From: Neisseria canis
GTDB lineage: Bacteria > Pseudomonadota > Gammaproteobacteria > Burkholderiales > Neisseriaceae
NCBI RefSeq assembly: GCF_900636765.1
Contig: NZ_LR134313.1
Span: 310,001-374,000, forward strand
Direction: 5' to 3'
Length of the DNA stretch: 64,000 nucleotides
A program made the translations under genes and the position numbers. Shown here piece by piece: positions 27,728 through 36,007 of the stretch. A model generated the notes under the pieces. It was not told where the DNA came from and did not search any database. It saw nothing but the letters and a program-made list of their open reading frames with translations. Every line of letters starts with the position of its first letter. Position 1 is the first letter of the stretch.

Positions 27728-28123
27728 TTAATACGTCGCTTTCTGCCCCAATCCCCTCGACTTGCAATAATCACCGTGATCCGACCATTTGGCGCGCTCG
27801 CCTGAAAGGGGGCGGCCGCCGGTCGCATAATTATCACAGGCAGGATCAAAATGTTTGGTGGCAGAATGGTCAGGATAAGGTTTGACAGTCAAATTATCCG
27901 TATCGAGATAACTGCATGCGCTTAATAAACACACGCAAAGAGCAGCCGAAAGCCTCTTTGCCGCCGTCGTTTTGGCGGCGGCACACATTGCAGATGCAGA
28001 ATACAAAAAGGTCTCCAAGCGATTCGCACGGGTAAAGTCCCGATTCGGATTGCCGCCCTTATCCTCAACCGGAGAAAGGTTTCCCGAAATGCGTTCTGAT
28101 TCTTGCACCTTATTTTGCCGCAT
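27728..28123 (-). CDS. Putative lipoprotein with unusual N-terminal extension
   Basis: From ATG 28123 (AGGAG 7 nt upstream) the product has 131 residues. A lipobox, CVCLLSACS, preceded by basic residues and a hydrophobic run (RLSAALCVCLLSAC), lies about 70 residues in, not at the N-terminus. An internal ATG at 27988 (MCAAAKTTAAKRLSAALCV) would give a normal lipoprotein of 86 residues but has no visible ribosome site. The mature part has several Cys and Asp residues (DPACDNYATGG, DHGDYCKSRG) and resembles small secreted Cys-paired proteins. Function unknown; start uncertain. Confidence 0.55.
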   Translation of the reverse strand: MRQNKVQESERISGNLSPVEDKGGNPNRDFTRANRLETFLYSASAMCAAAKTTAAKRLSAALCVCLLSACSYLDTDNLTVKPYPDHSATKHFDPACDNYATGGRPLSGERAKWSDHGDYCKSRGLGQKATY

Positions 28124-28242
28124 CATCAAGCTCCTGCGCTAAATTTGTCAAATCCGATTAACTGGAAAGTAGTTGCATGCATTTTCTTCATGCGTCGTCG
28201 TGACCTTAAAAAATCTCTACTTGTCTTTGATGTTTTTTTTAT

Positions 28243-28324
28243 GATAATTAAGAACAGTTAACTTATACAAAACTCAAATTAGGAGAAGACCATGAACCAA
28301 AAAGTAAAAAATCTGCTAAAAATA
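28243..28324 (+). repeat. Duplicated leader and first codons, copy 1
   Basis: About 80 bp covering untranslated leader, Shine-Dalgarno and the first 11 codons, matching 28763-28844 at an exact 520-bp offset with about nine mismatches in 71 aligned bases. Confidence 0.85.
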
Positions 28325-28732
28325 AGCAAATTAACACCTGTTGTTGCGGTGGAAAATGTACAGAAAACTGCCGAATTTTATACCAAACATTTAGGTTTCC
28401 AGTTGGCTTTTGCCGTTCCCAATCACGATGCGGTGGAGCAACTCTTTGAAAATGGCAAAGAATATCGTTATGCAATGCTGAAATCAGGGGAATTAGAGAT
28501 AGCATTTCAGCGACTAGATACTTTTCAAAACGATATTCATTTTGCTAAAAATCAGCCTATTGGGGCTTCGGTCTCTTTTTATATGGATGTTGATAATATC
28601 GAAGATTTATACAATCGGTTAAAGTCTGAAAATTTGGAAATTACCGAACTGAAAACTACTTGGTATGGAGTTCTCGAATTTTATCTAAAAGACCTAAACG
28701 GATACACCTTGGGATTTGCCCAACCAGCTTAA
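28292..28732 (+). CDS. VOC-family (glyoxalase/bleomycin resistance-like) protein
   Basis: 146 residues. VOC beta-alpha-beta fold: LTPVVAVENVQKTAEFYTKH then LGFQLAFAVP, and the C-terminal LKDLNGYTLGFAQ. The first eleven residues, MNQKVKNLLKI, are not VOC sequence; they match the start of the next gene (MNPKVNNLLND) along with the leader and ribosome site, so this gene appears to be a chimera with a borrowed start. AT-rich codon use (TTA, AAA, GAA) differs from neighbours, a sign of transfer. Bleomycin-type or thiol-adduct resistance cannot be assigned. Confidence 0.85.
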   Translation: MNQKVKNLLKISKLTPVVAVENVQKTAEFYTKHLGFQLAFAVPNHDAVEQLFENGKEYRYAMLKSGELEIAFQRLDTFQNDIHFAKNQPIGASVSFYMDVDNIEDLYNRLKSENLEITELKTTWYGVLEFYLKDLNGYTLGFAQPA

Positions 28733-28762
28733 AATCAATCCAATGAATTTCGTGTTATTAGT

Positions 28763-28844
28763 TGAATTTAAGAACAATTAATTTATACAAAACTCAAATC
28801 AGGAGAAAACCATGAACCCAAAAGTAAACAATCTACTGAATGAC
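28763..28844 (+). repeat. Duplicated leader and first codons, copy 2
   Basis: Partner of 28243-28324; here the codons belong naturally to the DUF1801 protein. Includes AGGAGAAAACC before the ATG. Confidence 0.85.
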
Positions 28845-29162
28845 TGGAAAATTGCTAATCCCGCCTTGTATGAAATTGTCAATAGTGTGCGCACGAGAAT
28901 ATTGCAACTGGCAGGTACAGTAGACGAAGAAGTGAAATATGGCGGTATTCTGTTTGCCGCACCTGAACCGTTTTGCGGCATTTTTGTTTATAAGCAACAT
29001 GTATCTGTGGAATTGAGTCATGGCGCCGAGATAGTAGACCCACACGGTTTATTAGAAGGAAAAGGCAAAGGCCGTCGTCATTTGAAATTACATACGCTTG
29101 AAGACGTAGAAAATAAGTATTTGACGGATTACTTACGATTGGCGCAAAAAGCAGCAGAATAA
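28812..29162 (+). CDS. DUF1801-domain protein
   Basis: 116 residues. Matches the YdhG/DUF1801 pattern: a helical start (DWKIANPALYEIVNSVR), DEEVKYGGILFAAP, FCGIFVYKQHVSVELSHGA, then GKGKGRRHLKLHT and a helix. A frataxin-like alpha/beta fold is known for the family; function unknown. Relatively AT-rich, on the same strand and only 79 bp after the VOC gene, with a duplicated leader. The pair probably arrived together. Confidence 0.85.
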   Translation: MNPKVNNLLNDWKIANPALYEIVNSVRTRILQLAGTVDEEVKYGGILFAAPEPFCGIFVYKQHVSVELSHGAEIVDPHGLLEGKGKGRRHLKLHTLEDVENKYLTDYLRLAQKAAE

Positions 29163-29236
29163 GTGGAATACCGCCTTTTTGTTCGCAGGATTTACGTTTT
29201 TATACCGATTTATGATGGCCCTGCTGCAAAACAAGT

Positions 29237-29926
29237 TCACCCCAACGCAAAATCCACCGCCGCCAGCGCATGGATTTCTGCGCTGTCAAACACGGGAATC
29301 GGACAATCCTGCCGCTTGAGCAAAAGTCCGATTTCGGTGCAGCCGAATATCACGCCTTGCGCGCCCTGCTCTTTCAGACAGGCAATGATGTCGAGGTAAG
29401 CGCGCTTGGCAGCCGGCTCAAAGCGGTTTAGGCACAGCTCCTCGAAAATGATGCGGTGGATGGCGTGCTGCTGCGTATCTGCGGGCACCAATGTTTCAAT
29501 ACCGTGTTGTTTCATGCGCTCGGTATAAAAACCGTCGCTCATGGTGAAACGTGTGCCGAGCAGGCCGACGGTGTTCAACCCTTGCGCTTTAACGGCTTCG
29601 GCGGTGGCATCCACCACATGCAGCAAAGGGATACCGACTGCGCTTTGTATGGCGTCGGCAATTTTGTGCATGGTATTGGTGGCCAACACCAACACATCCG
29701 CCCCCATACTTTCGAGTTTACGCGCGCTTGCCGCCAAAATTCGACCGGCGCCCGCCCAATCGCCTGCTTTTTGCAGGCGCACAACGGTTTCAAAATCAAT
29801 GCTGTGCATCACGATGTCGGCGCTGTGGTTGCCGCCCAAGCGCGCGTTGGTTTCTCGGTTGATGATTTGGTAATACGACACGGTGCTTTCAGGGCTCATG
29901 CCGCCGATGATGCCTATGGTTTTCAT
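29237..29926 (-). CDS. Aspartate/glutamate racemase family protein
   Basis: 229 residues. MKTIGIIGGMSPESTVSYY start; the first catalytic position is Thr83 (ATNTMHK) instead of Cys, while the second Cys is present (Cys196 in FGCTEIG). That combination is known from the E. coli L-Asp/Glu-specific racemase group with a Thr/Cys pair, so stereospecific racemisation of L-Asp or L-Glu is predicted. An exact DUS is inside the gene (29373-29384), coding for part of ACLKEQ. Lies near other amino-acid genes but not in an obvious operon. Confidence 0.87.
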   Translation of the reverse strand: MKTIGIIGGMSPESTVSYYQIINRETNARLGGNHSADIVMHSIDFETVVRLQKAGDWAGAGRILAASARKLESMGADVLVLATNTMHKIADAIQSAVGIPLLHVVDATAEAVKAQGLNTVGLLGTRFTMSDGFYTERMKQHGIETLVPADTQQHAIHRIIFEELCLNRFEPAAKRAYLDIIACLKEQGAQGVIFGCTEIGLLLKRQDCPIPVFDSAEIHALAAVDFALG

Positions 29927-29946
29927 GATATGCCGCCGGATGGTTT

Positions 29947-29991
29947 TTCAGACAGGCATTCGTCTCAAATGAAGCTTGATGCCTGTCTGAA
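29947..29991. repeat. Inverted DUS pair
   Basis: Complement 29947-29958 and DUS 29980-29991, 21 nt apart, between gcvH and the racemase gene. Confidence 0.5.
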
Positions 29992-30038
29992 AAATATGAA
30001 TAAGTGTAGGGCGGGTATCCCTGCCCGCCGTCTCTTGC

Positions 30039-30062
30039 AAAAAAGCGGGCAAAAATGCCCGC
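30039..30062 (-). terminator. Intrinsic terminator of gcvH
   Basis: On the minus strand GCGGGC (30062-30057), a 6-nt loop, GCCCGC (30050-30045), then six T. It sits 17 bp after the gcvH stop and lies inside a larger G/C palindrome (30006-30065). Confidence 0.85.
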
Positions 30063-30078
30063 CCTATTCTGGTTGCTA

Positions 30079-30462
30079 TTAAGCGATTTCCGCAGCATAT
30101 TGCTCGGCAGTCAGCAAGCCGTCCAAATCAGCCGCGTCGGCCGGTTTGATTTTGAAGAACCAGCCTGCGCCGTAAGGCTCGCTGTTGGCCGTTTCGGGCG
30201 CATCCACCAAATCCCGGTTGATTTCCACCACTTCGCCGGCAATCGGTGCATACACATCGGAAGCGGCTTTCACCGATTCCACCACGCCGGCCTGCTCTTC
30301 GGCAGCCAGATTCGCACCCACTTCGGGCAGCTCCACAAACACAATGTCGCCCAGCAGCTCTTGCGCATGCTCGGTGATGCCCACGGTTACGGCGCCGTCT
30401 GCTTCCAGACGCAGCCATTCGTGGCTGGATACATATTTCAAATCAGCAGGAATATTGCTCAT
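30079..30462 (-). CDS. gcvH: Glycine cleavage system H protein
   Basis: Lipoyl carrier that shuttles the aminomethyl group between GcvP, GcvT and the dihydrolipoamide dehydrogenase. 127 residues. The lipoylated Lys is K65 in [21 protein letters not shown] and [12 protein letters not shown] are typical. The partner gcvT is 1.6 kb away on the same strand with its own riboswitch; gcvP is not in this window. Confidence 0.96.
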   Translation of the reverse strand: MSNIPADLKYVSSHEWLRLEADGAVTVGITEHAQELLGDIVFVELPEVGANLAAEEQAGVVESVKAASDVYAPIAGEVVEINRDLVDAPETANSEPYGAGWFFKIKPADAADLDGLLTAEQYAAEIA

Positions 30463-30521
30463 GGTTTGTTCTCCGTTGGTTGAGACGGGCGGAACGGCCG
30501 CCGCGATGGTTAAACAGTTTT

Positions 30522-30556
30522 TTCAGACAGGCATTGTATCAAGATGCCTGTCTGAA
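30522..30556. repeat. Inverted DUS pair
   Basis: Complement 30522-30533 and DUS 30545-30556, 11-nt loop, immediately downstream of the DJ-1/PfpI gene (minus) and probably its terminator. Confidence 0.6.
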
Positions 30557-30563
30557 ATAAAAA

Positions 30564-31142
30564 TCAAATCTTAATTTCCGCACCCAAAAGCTTCACAAAC
30601 TGTGCCAGCCATGCCGGATGCGCAGGCCATGCGGGCGCGGTAACCAAATGGCCGCTGGTTACGGCATCGGTAACCGCAATATCGGCATAATCGCCGCCTG
30701 CCGCACGCACGTCGGGCGCACACGCCGGATAAGCCGAGCAGCGCCGCCCTTTCAGAATATCCGCCGCCGCCAAAAGCTGCGCACCGTGGCACACTGCGGC
30801 AATCGGTTTTTCAGCCGCATCAAACTCGCGCACAATCTCAATCACGCGCGGATTAAGCCGCAGATATTCCGGCGCCCTGCCGCCGGGAATGACCAAACCG
30901 GCATAATCGGCGGCGTTTACTTTATCGAAATCATAATTCAGCGCAAAATTATGGCCGCGCTTTTCGCTATACGTTTGCCCGCCTTCAAAATCATGCACCG
31001 CCGTCGCCACCGTGTCGCCCGCTTTTTTATCGGGGCACACGGCATGAACTTCGTAGCCCAAACCCAGCAAAAACTGAAACGGCACCATGGTTTCATAATC
31101 TTCGGCATAATCGCCTGCCAACAGCAGGATTTTCTTGCTCAT
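30564..31142 (-). CDS. DJ-1/PfpI family protein
   Basis: 192 residues, class I glutamine amidotransferase-like fold. The nucleophile elbow is [12 protein letters not shown] with Cys118, and an acidic residue (E14 in DYAEDYE) supports it. [21 protein letters not shown] is characteristic of the PfpI-like intracellular group. Family members act as glyoxalase III/deglycase-like or chaperone proteins; the exact activity cannot be assigned. AAGGAG lies 7 nt upstream. Confidence 0.9.
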   Translation of the reverse strand: MSKKILLLAGDYAEDYETMVPFQFLLGLGYEVHAVCPDKKAGDTVATAVHDFEGGQTYSEKRGHNFALNYDFDKVNAADYAGLVIPGGRAPEYLRLNPRVIEIVREFDAAEKPIAAVCHGAQLLAAADILKGRRCSAYPACAPDVRAAGGDYADIAVTDAVTSGHLVTAPAWPAHPAWLAQFVKLLGAEIKI

Positions 31143-31169
31143 TGTATTCTCCTTGTTATGGTTTGTGTT

Positions 31170-31204
31170 TTCAGACAGGCATGTTAACGAAATGCCTGTC
31201 TGAA
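31170..31204. repeat. Inverted DUS pair
   Basis: Complement 31170-31181, DUS 31193-31204, 11-nt loop, between the VOC gene and the DJ-1/PfpI gene. Confidence 0.6.
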
Positions 31205-31262
31205 AACTTTTTAAATATGGGTTGAAGTTACGGTTTACTTCTTAAGTATGTACGACATCACT

Positions 31263-31652
31263 CTACATACGGTGAAAAGCACAAAGCTTATGCCCATCCA
31301 AATCACGCACGTACGCCAAGTACACCTCTCCCGTTGCATTTTTCCTTATACCGGGCGGATCCTCGATAGGAGTGGCACCCAGCTCAATGGCGGTAGAATA
31401 AAATTGCTGCACTTGCTCCGGTGAATCACATTTAAAACCGATAGTACTTCCGTTGGCTACTGTGGCAGGCTCTCCATTGATAGGTTCGGAAATACCCAAC
31501 ATACAGCCGTTATGGATATAGAAAATACGCTCCTGTCCTGTTCCGTTGGTATGACGCAAACCATTACCTGCACCGATGACAGCAAGCAGGCCATCATAAA
31601 AAGCTTGGGCACGGTCGATATTGTTGGTACCGATAACAATATGGCTAAACAT
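31263..31652 (-). CDS. VOC-family protein (glyoxalase/dioxygenase superfamily)
   Basis: 129 residues. FSHIVIGTNNIDRAQAFYDG opening, then CMLGISEPING and the C-terminal GEVYLAYVRDLDGHKLCAFH, giving His and Glu ligands for a divalent metal. Glutathione transferase/FosA-like group; substrate unknown. AAAGGA precedes the ATG. Not closely similar to the VOC gene at 28292. Confidence 0.87.
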   Translation of the reverse strand: MFSHIVIGTNNIDRAQAFYDGLLAVIGAGNGLRHTNGTGQERIFYIHNGCMLGISEPINGEPATVANGSTIGFKCDSPEQVQQFYSTAIELGATPIEDPPGIRKNATGEVYLAYVRDLDGHKLCAFHRM

Positions 31653-31688
31653 ATTCCATCCTTTCTTTTTCTAAAACATAAACTGGTT

Positions 31689-31780
31689 TATAGTCAATCC
31701 AATTAACAGTAACAGCACCCTCATTACTCAAGCTTAATCCGAGTATGACGAGCGTACGATTTTTAAGCTGATTCACTATA
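31689..31780. repeat. Miniature palindromic repeat, copy C (CREE-like ends)
   Basis: 92 bp from TATAGTCAATCCAATTAA to TGATTCACTATA, the neatest copy, with inverted ends TATAGTSAATC. The inner block CTCAAGCTTAATCCGAGTAT and GACGAGCGTAC relate it to copies A and B. Confidence 0.75.
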
Positions 31781-32072
31781 ACCCGCAATCCGAACACACT
31801 TCAAACCCTTCGGTATTTTTAGGTTTGCACCTTATCTACCAAATTTTGCGGGCTGTGATTTATTCGGTTTGCCTGTTTATCATACTGTTTATGATAAAGA
31901 AATCCAAGCTGCTTCATTAAATATTAACTAACGTTTGTAGCGTTCCCCGTCTCTTTTTGCCTTTACCGAAAACCAGATTTCATCTAAGGCAAGCTCCAAC
32001 CAAACAGCAAGTTAGATTGCACCTAGGGTCAACCCAACTTTACTATACTATCTGTATTTTTCAGACAGGCAT
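31781..32072. other. Non-coding stretch downstream of gcvT
   Basis: AT-rich, with no credible gene on either strand. A short hairpin, TTTATCATACTGTTTATGATAAA, split around 31875-31897, and a single DUS (32060-32071) just after the gcvT stop are the only structures seen. Confidence 0.6.
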
Positions 32073-33173
32073 TCAATCAAACTGCTTCTGCCCATTCCGT
32101 ACAAACGGCAGTTTCAACACGCGCACATCCACTTCTTTGCCGCGAATCACCACTTTGGCCGCGTCGCCTTCAAAGGCTTTGGGCACGCGGGCGATGGCGA
32201 TGGATTGTTTCAGGCTGGGGGAAAACACGCCGCTGGTGGTGATGCCTTTGCCTTGTTCGGTAACGACTTCCATGCCTTCGCGCAATACGCCGCCTTTGGC
32301 CAGCAACAGGCCGACTTGTTTCACGTCCACGCCTTTTTCTTTGAGGGCGACGAGGGCGGTTTTGCCGATGAAGTCGCGGTTTTCGTCTTTCAAATCCACC
32401 GTCCAGCCCATGCCGGCTTGCAGGGGGCTGGTTTCGTCGTTCATGTCGTGGCCGTAGAGGTTCATGCCGGCTTCCATGCGCAGGGTGTCGCGTGCGCCGA
32501 GGCCGCAGGGTTGTACGCCGGCTTCGCACAGGGCGGTGAAGAAGGTGGTGGCTTCGGTGCCGGGCAGAATCACTTCTACGCCGTCTTCGCCGGTGTAACC
32601 TGTGCGGGCAACAAACCAATCGTTGCCTAAGTCTGCGCCTTGGAAGGGCTTGAGCGCGTTGACGGTTTCGGCCCATTCGGGTTTGACGGCGAGCAGTTTT
32701 TCAACGGCTTGGGGGCCTTGCACGGCGAGCATGGCGAGGTCGTAGCGGGGGGTGATTTCGATGCCGAACGCTTCGCCCACTTTGGCAAATTGTGCCAAGT
32801 CTTTTTCGCGGGTGGCGGCGTTGGATACGATGCGGTATTGGGTTTCGGCTTCGTTGGTGCGGTAAACGATCAGGTCGTCCATCACGCCGCCGTTGTCGTT
32901 GAGCATGGCGGAATAGAGGGCTTTGCCGACGAACGAGAGTTTGGCTACGTCGTTGGCGAGCAGCTTTTGCAACCATTGCTTGGCTTGGCTGCCTTTGATG
33001 TCGGAAACGAGCATGTGGGATACGTCGAACATGCCTGCGTCGGTGCGCACGGCTTCGTGTTCTTGGATTTGCGAGCCGTAGTTGACGGGCAGCTCCCAGC
33101 CGGCAAAATCGACGAGTTTGCCGCCTGCATCTTTATGGGCTTGGTTGAACGGGGTGGTTTTGAGGGTAGTCAT
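32073..33173 (-). CDS. gcvT: Aminomethyltransferase (glycine cleavage T protein)
   Basis: Transfers the methylene group from lipoyl-H to tetrahydrofolate and releases ammonia. 366 residues. [23 protein letters not shown], then [17 protein letters not shown] and the folate-binding [16 protein letters not shown]. Translation starts at 33173, 65 bp after a glycine riboswitch. Single gene with regulation independent of gcvH. Confidence 0.97.
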   Translation of the reverse strand: MTTLKTTPFNQAHKDAGGKLVDFAGWELPVNYGSQIQEHEAVRTDAGMFDVSHMLVSDIKGSQAKQWLQKLLANDVAKLSFVGKALYSAMLNDNGGVMDDLIVYRTNEAETQYRIVSNAATREKDLAQFAKVGEAFGIEITPRYDLAMLAVQGPQAVEKLLAVKPEWAETVNALKPFQGADLGNDWFVARTGYTGEDGVEVILPGTEATTFFTALCEAGVQPCGLGARDTLRMEAGMNLYGHDMNDETSPLQAGMGWTVDLKDENRDFIGKTALVALKEKGVDVKQVGLLLAKGGVLREGMEVVTEQGKGITTSGVFSPSLKQSIAIARVPKAFEGDAAKVVIRGKEVDVRVLKLPFVRNGQKQFD

Positions 33174-33237
33174 GTTTCAGGTCTCCGAATAGGGGGAAAT
33201 GGCCGCAACGCATCTGTGCGGTTGCTTTTCACGCGTC

Positions 33238-33427
33238 CCTATCTGTCCTTTAACCTGAGATTTTCGGCCGGTTTGAAGCATTCAAACGCCTTTTCCCCTT
33301 CGGTGGGCACTGCTGCGCCGCTCTCCAGATGTTTGTGATAAATGCAGTCCTTTTGCCTGAGCGATTTAAGGGTGTCTGCGCCTTCGGCGGTTACGGTGTA
33401 ATCGGGTGTAACGCTCTCCTGCACGGG
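33238..33427 (-). promoter_or_regulatory. Tandem glycine riboswitch
   Basis: On the minus strand two aptamers lie in series. Aptamer 1 (about 33425-33344) has GGAGAGCG, CCGCCGAAGGCGC and CTCAGGCAAAAGGACTG. Aptamer 2 (about 33333-33239) has TGGAGAGCG, CACCGAAGGGG and TCTCAGGTTAAAGGACAG. These are the conserved glycine-aptamer signatures with the usual short linker. Glycine binding should turn on gcvT. The platform is likely the hairpin CCGCAC-AGAT-GCGTTGCGG near 33205-33230, ahead of the gcvT start. Confidence 0.95.
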
Positions 33428-33658
33428 GATGATTATGGCTAAAATCCCCCCGAGCGGCAAGATTTTCCTCAAGAAAAACCCTTCGGCGGCGGCATATGGC
33501 TGATGCAGGCGGTTTGCGTATTCATCCGTTCAACTAAAAAAACATATAATTTTAAAAAAAAATAATTTTTTAAACTATTGTGCGTTAAATAAAATTATCA
33601 TATATTTGGATTCCAGCACTCTGCATTGTCTACATTAAAAGAAAAAAAGGATGAAACC

Positions 33659-34144
33659 ATGCCACAAACCATAACCTTGGATAAAACCGATCTGAAAATC
33701 CTGCAGGTTTTGCAGGAAAACGGCCGCTTAACCAACGTAGAGCTTTCGGAACGCGTTGCCCTCTCCCCTTCCCCCTGCCTGCGCCGCTTAAAGCAGCTTG
33801 AAGACGCGGGCATTATCCGCCAATATGCCGCGCTGCTCTCCCCCGTGGCGGTCCAACTCGGTTTGCAGGCTTTTATCAGGGTTTCCATCAACAAAGCCAG
33901 CGAAGCGCGCGACGATTTCGCCGCTTCGGTGCAAAGCTGGCCCGAGGTATTAAGCTGTTTTGCGCTCACCGGTGAAACCGATTATCTGCTGCACACGTTT
34001 TTCACGGATATGAACGCATTCTCCCATTTCGTGCTCGACACCCTGCTCTCCCACCCCGGCGTACAAGACGCGCAATCCAGCTTTGTGTTGAAAGAAATCA
34101 AAAAAACCACGGCCCTGCCGCTCGGGCATTTGCAAAAGGATTAA
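33659..34144 (+). CDS. Lrp/AsnC-family transcriptional regulator
   Basis: 161 residues from ATG 33659, preceded by AAAAAAAGGATGAAACC; an upstream in-frame ATG at 33626 adds 11 residues that are mostly Lys/Glu. N-terminal winged HTH (LDKTDLKILQVLQENGRLTN, VALSPSPCLRRLKQLEDAG) and a C-terminal RAM domain (TGETDYLLHTFFTDMNAF). A paralogue of the Lrp at 2614, more like the AsnC-type regulators of single pathways. Divergent from gcvT, which suggests it senses or controls glycine or a related amino acid. Confidence 0.9.
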   Translation: MPQTITLDKTDLKILQVLQENGRLTNVELSERVALSPSPCLRRLKQLEDAGIIRQYAALLSPVAVQLGLQAFIRVSINKASEARDDFAASVQSWPEVLSCFALTGETDYLLHTFFTDMNAFSHFVLDTLLSHPGVQDAQSSFVLKEIKKTTALPLGHLQKD

Positions 34145-34164
34145 TGCCTGTGTGAAAAATAAAA

Positions 34165-34192
34165 TGCCTGTCTGAAATTGTTCAGACAGGCA
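34165..34192. terminator. Inverted DUS pair between convergent genes
   Basis: DUS 34165-34176, complement 34181-34192, 4-nt loop, then TTTTATTTTTC. Strong terminator for the regulator gene and, reversed, for pntB. A degenerate DUS (TGCCTGTGTGAA) lies just before it at 34145. Confidence 0.8.
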
Positions 34193-34200
34193 TTTTATTT

Positions 34201-34212
34201 TTCAGACGGCCT
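34201..34212 (-). other. Foreign-dialect uptake sequence (AG-DUS)
   Basis: TTCAGACGGCCT on the plus strand, exact complement of AGGCCGTCTGAA, the dialect of N. meningitidis/N. gonorrhoeae relatives rather than TG-wadDUS. It abuts the pntB stop and lies 8 bp from a native pair. Confidence 0.8.
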
Positions 34213-35600
34213 TATTTCTTCAATTCCGCCAGAATCTCATCCACAGTCGCTTTCGCATCGCCAAAGCACATCACGCTGTTTTCATTGAAGAACAGCGGGT
34301 TTTGTACACCGGCATAGCCCGTGTTCATCGAGCGTTTGAACACCACCACTTCTTTGGCTTTCCACACTTCCAATACCGGCATACCGGCAATCGGGCTGTT
34401 CGGGTCGGTTTGGGCAGCGGGGTTCACGGTGTCGTTCGCGCCGATCACCAGCACCACATCGGTTTCGGGGAAATCATCGTTGATTTCATCCATCTCCAAC
34501 ACGATGTCGTAAGGCACTTTGGCTTCGGCCAGCAATACGTTCATGTGTCCGGGCAGACGGCCTGCAACGGGGTGGATACCGAAGCGCACTTCCACGCCTT
34601 GTTTGCGCAGTAAGTCGGTAATTTCGGCAACCGGGTATTGCGCTTGGGCAACGGCCATACCGTATCCGGGCGTGATGATCACTGAGTTTGCACCTTTGAG
34701 CATTTCGGCCACTTCGGCGGGTTTCACTTCGCGGTATTCGCCGATTTCTTCTCCGCCTGCTGCTGTGGAAGAACCGTCGGTGCCGAAGCCGCCTGCAATC
34801 ACAGAAATGAACGAGCGGTTCATGGCTTTACACATGATGTAAGACAAAATCGCACCGCTTGAGCCGACCAACGCGCCGGTAACAATCAGCAAGTCGTTGG
34901 CAAGCATAAAGCCCGCTGCGGCAGCCGCCCAGCCCGAATACGAGTTGAGCATGGAAACCACCACCGGCATATCAGCACCGCCGATAGAGGCCACCAAGTG
35001 CCAGCCGAACGCGAGTGCAATAGCGGTCATCAGAATCAGGGCGAACCAGCTGCCGTCGTCAGCCGATACGAACACCAGCAGCAAGATAAACGACACCAAC
35101 AAAGCAACCAGATTCAGCTTATGCTTGTGCGGCAGTTGCAAAGGTGCGCTGCTGAGTTTGCCGTTCAGTTTGCCGAACGCCACAATCGAACCGGTAAAGG
35201 TTACGGCACCGATGAAAATGCCGAGAAACACTTCCACCAAATGAATGGTGTGCATATCGGAAGATACCTTGTCCGCTTCGATAAAGCTGTTGAAGCCCAC
35301 CAACACGGCAGCCAAACCCACAAAGCTGTGCAGCAAGGCAATCAGCTCGGGCATTTCGGTCATTTCCACTTTTTGGGCTTTGTAAATACCGATGGCCGCA
35401 CCGATAGTCATAGCGATAATAATCCAACCCAAGCCTGCGGTTTGTTCGCTGAACACGGTGGCAAATAAAGCAATCACCATACCGGCAATGCCGTAATAGC
35501 AGCCGTTTTTGGCGGTTTCCTGTTTCGACAGGCCGGCCAATGAAAAAATAAATAAGATTGCGGCGACGATATATGCCGCAGTTACAAGTCCTGAAGACAT
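34212..35600 (-). CDS. pntB: NAD(P) transhydrogenase beta subunit
   Basis: Membrane subunit that couples proton movement to hydride transfer from NADH to NADP(+). 462 residues from ATG 35600, with GGAG 8 nt upstream; the frame stays open 53 codons further but that part is the preceding gene read in another frame. Many transmembrane helices (domain II) in the first 260 residues, then the NADP-binding domain III ([50 protein letters not shown]). The stop of the preceding ABM gene overlaps its ATG by one base (TAATG), so translation is coupled. Confidence 0.96.
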   Translation of the reverse strand: MSSGLVTAAYIVAAILFIFSLAGLSKQETAKNGCYYGIAGMVIALFATVFSEQTAGLGWIIIAMTIGAAIGIYKAQKVEMTEMPELIALLHSFVGLAAVLVGFNSFIEADKVSSDMHTIHLVEVFLGIFIGAVTFTGSIVAFGKLNGKLSSAPLQLPHKHKLNLVALLVSFILLLVFVSADDGSWFALILMTAIALAFGWHLVASIGGADMPVVVSMLNSYSGWAAAAAGFMLANDLLIVTGALVGSSGAILSYIMCKAMNRSFISVIAGGFGTDGSSTAAGGEEIGEYREVKPAEVAEMLKGANSVIITPGYGMAVAQAQYPVAEITDLLRKQGVEVRFGIHPVAGRLPGHMNVLLAEAKVPYDIVLEMDEINDDFPETDVVLVIGANDTVNPAAQTDPNSPIAGMPVLEVWKAKEVVVFKRSMNTGYAGVQNPLFFNENSVMCFGDAKATVDEILAELKK

Positions 35601-35968
35601 TATAAATTCTCCAAATTTTTGGGGTCCTGATACAGTTCGGATTGTCTGAAAATTGTGCCGTAAGCACGTTCCACCTTGCACACGCGGACAACAAAATCGG
35701 CATACCATATTGCTTTGCCGGTTTCTCGAGCGGCTCTGTGTTCTGTATGCCTTTTCCACTCGGCAATAGACGCTTCACTCTCCCAATATGAAACCGTGAT
35801 ACCAAAACCTTCCGAACGCACGCTTTCTGCGCCAAGAAAACCTGCCTGTTGCCGCGCCAATTCAAGCATTCGCACGGCAGTTTGGTCGTAGCCTCTATCG
35901 CCGTCGGTGCGCTGTGATGTGAAAACAACAGCGTAATAAGGTGGATTAGGTGTTTGCGCAAACATCAT
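35600..35968 (-). CDS. Antibiotic biosynthesis monooxygenase (ABM)-domain protein
   Basis: 122 residues, ferredoxin-like dimeric alpha-beta barrel. [12 protein letters not shown], then [36 protein letters not shown], matches the ABM family of small cofactor-free monooxygenases and haem-degrading enzymes. Tightly placed between pntA (40 bp) and pntB (1-bp overlap), thus in one operon. AAGGA lies 8 nt upstream of the first of two ATGs. The substrate is unknown; the position suggests an accessory role linked to NADPH supply or a quinone/flavin by-product. Confidence 0.85.
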   Translation of the reverse strand: MMFAQTPNPPYYAVVFTSQRTDGDRGYDQTAVRMLELARQQAGFLGAESVRSEGFGITVSYWESEASIAEWKRHTEHRAARETGKAIWYADFVVRVCKVERAYGTIFRQSELYQDPKNLENL

Positions 35969-36007
35969 TCCTGAATTCCTTGAATATTTTTCAGACAGGC
36001 TTTAAAC

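Noticed and set aside
30006..30065. G/C-rich repeated palindrome as a mobile element
   Set aside because: Only one copy in the window, and half of it is a good gcvH terminator.
33239..33472. 77-codon open frame upstream of gcvT
   Set aside because: It overlaps the tandem glycine riboswitch, whose conserved bases explain the sequence.
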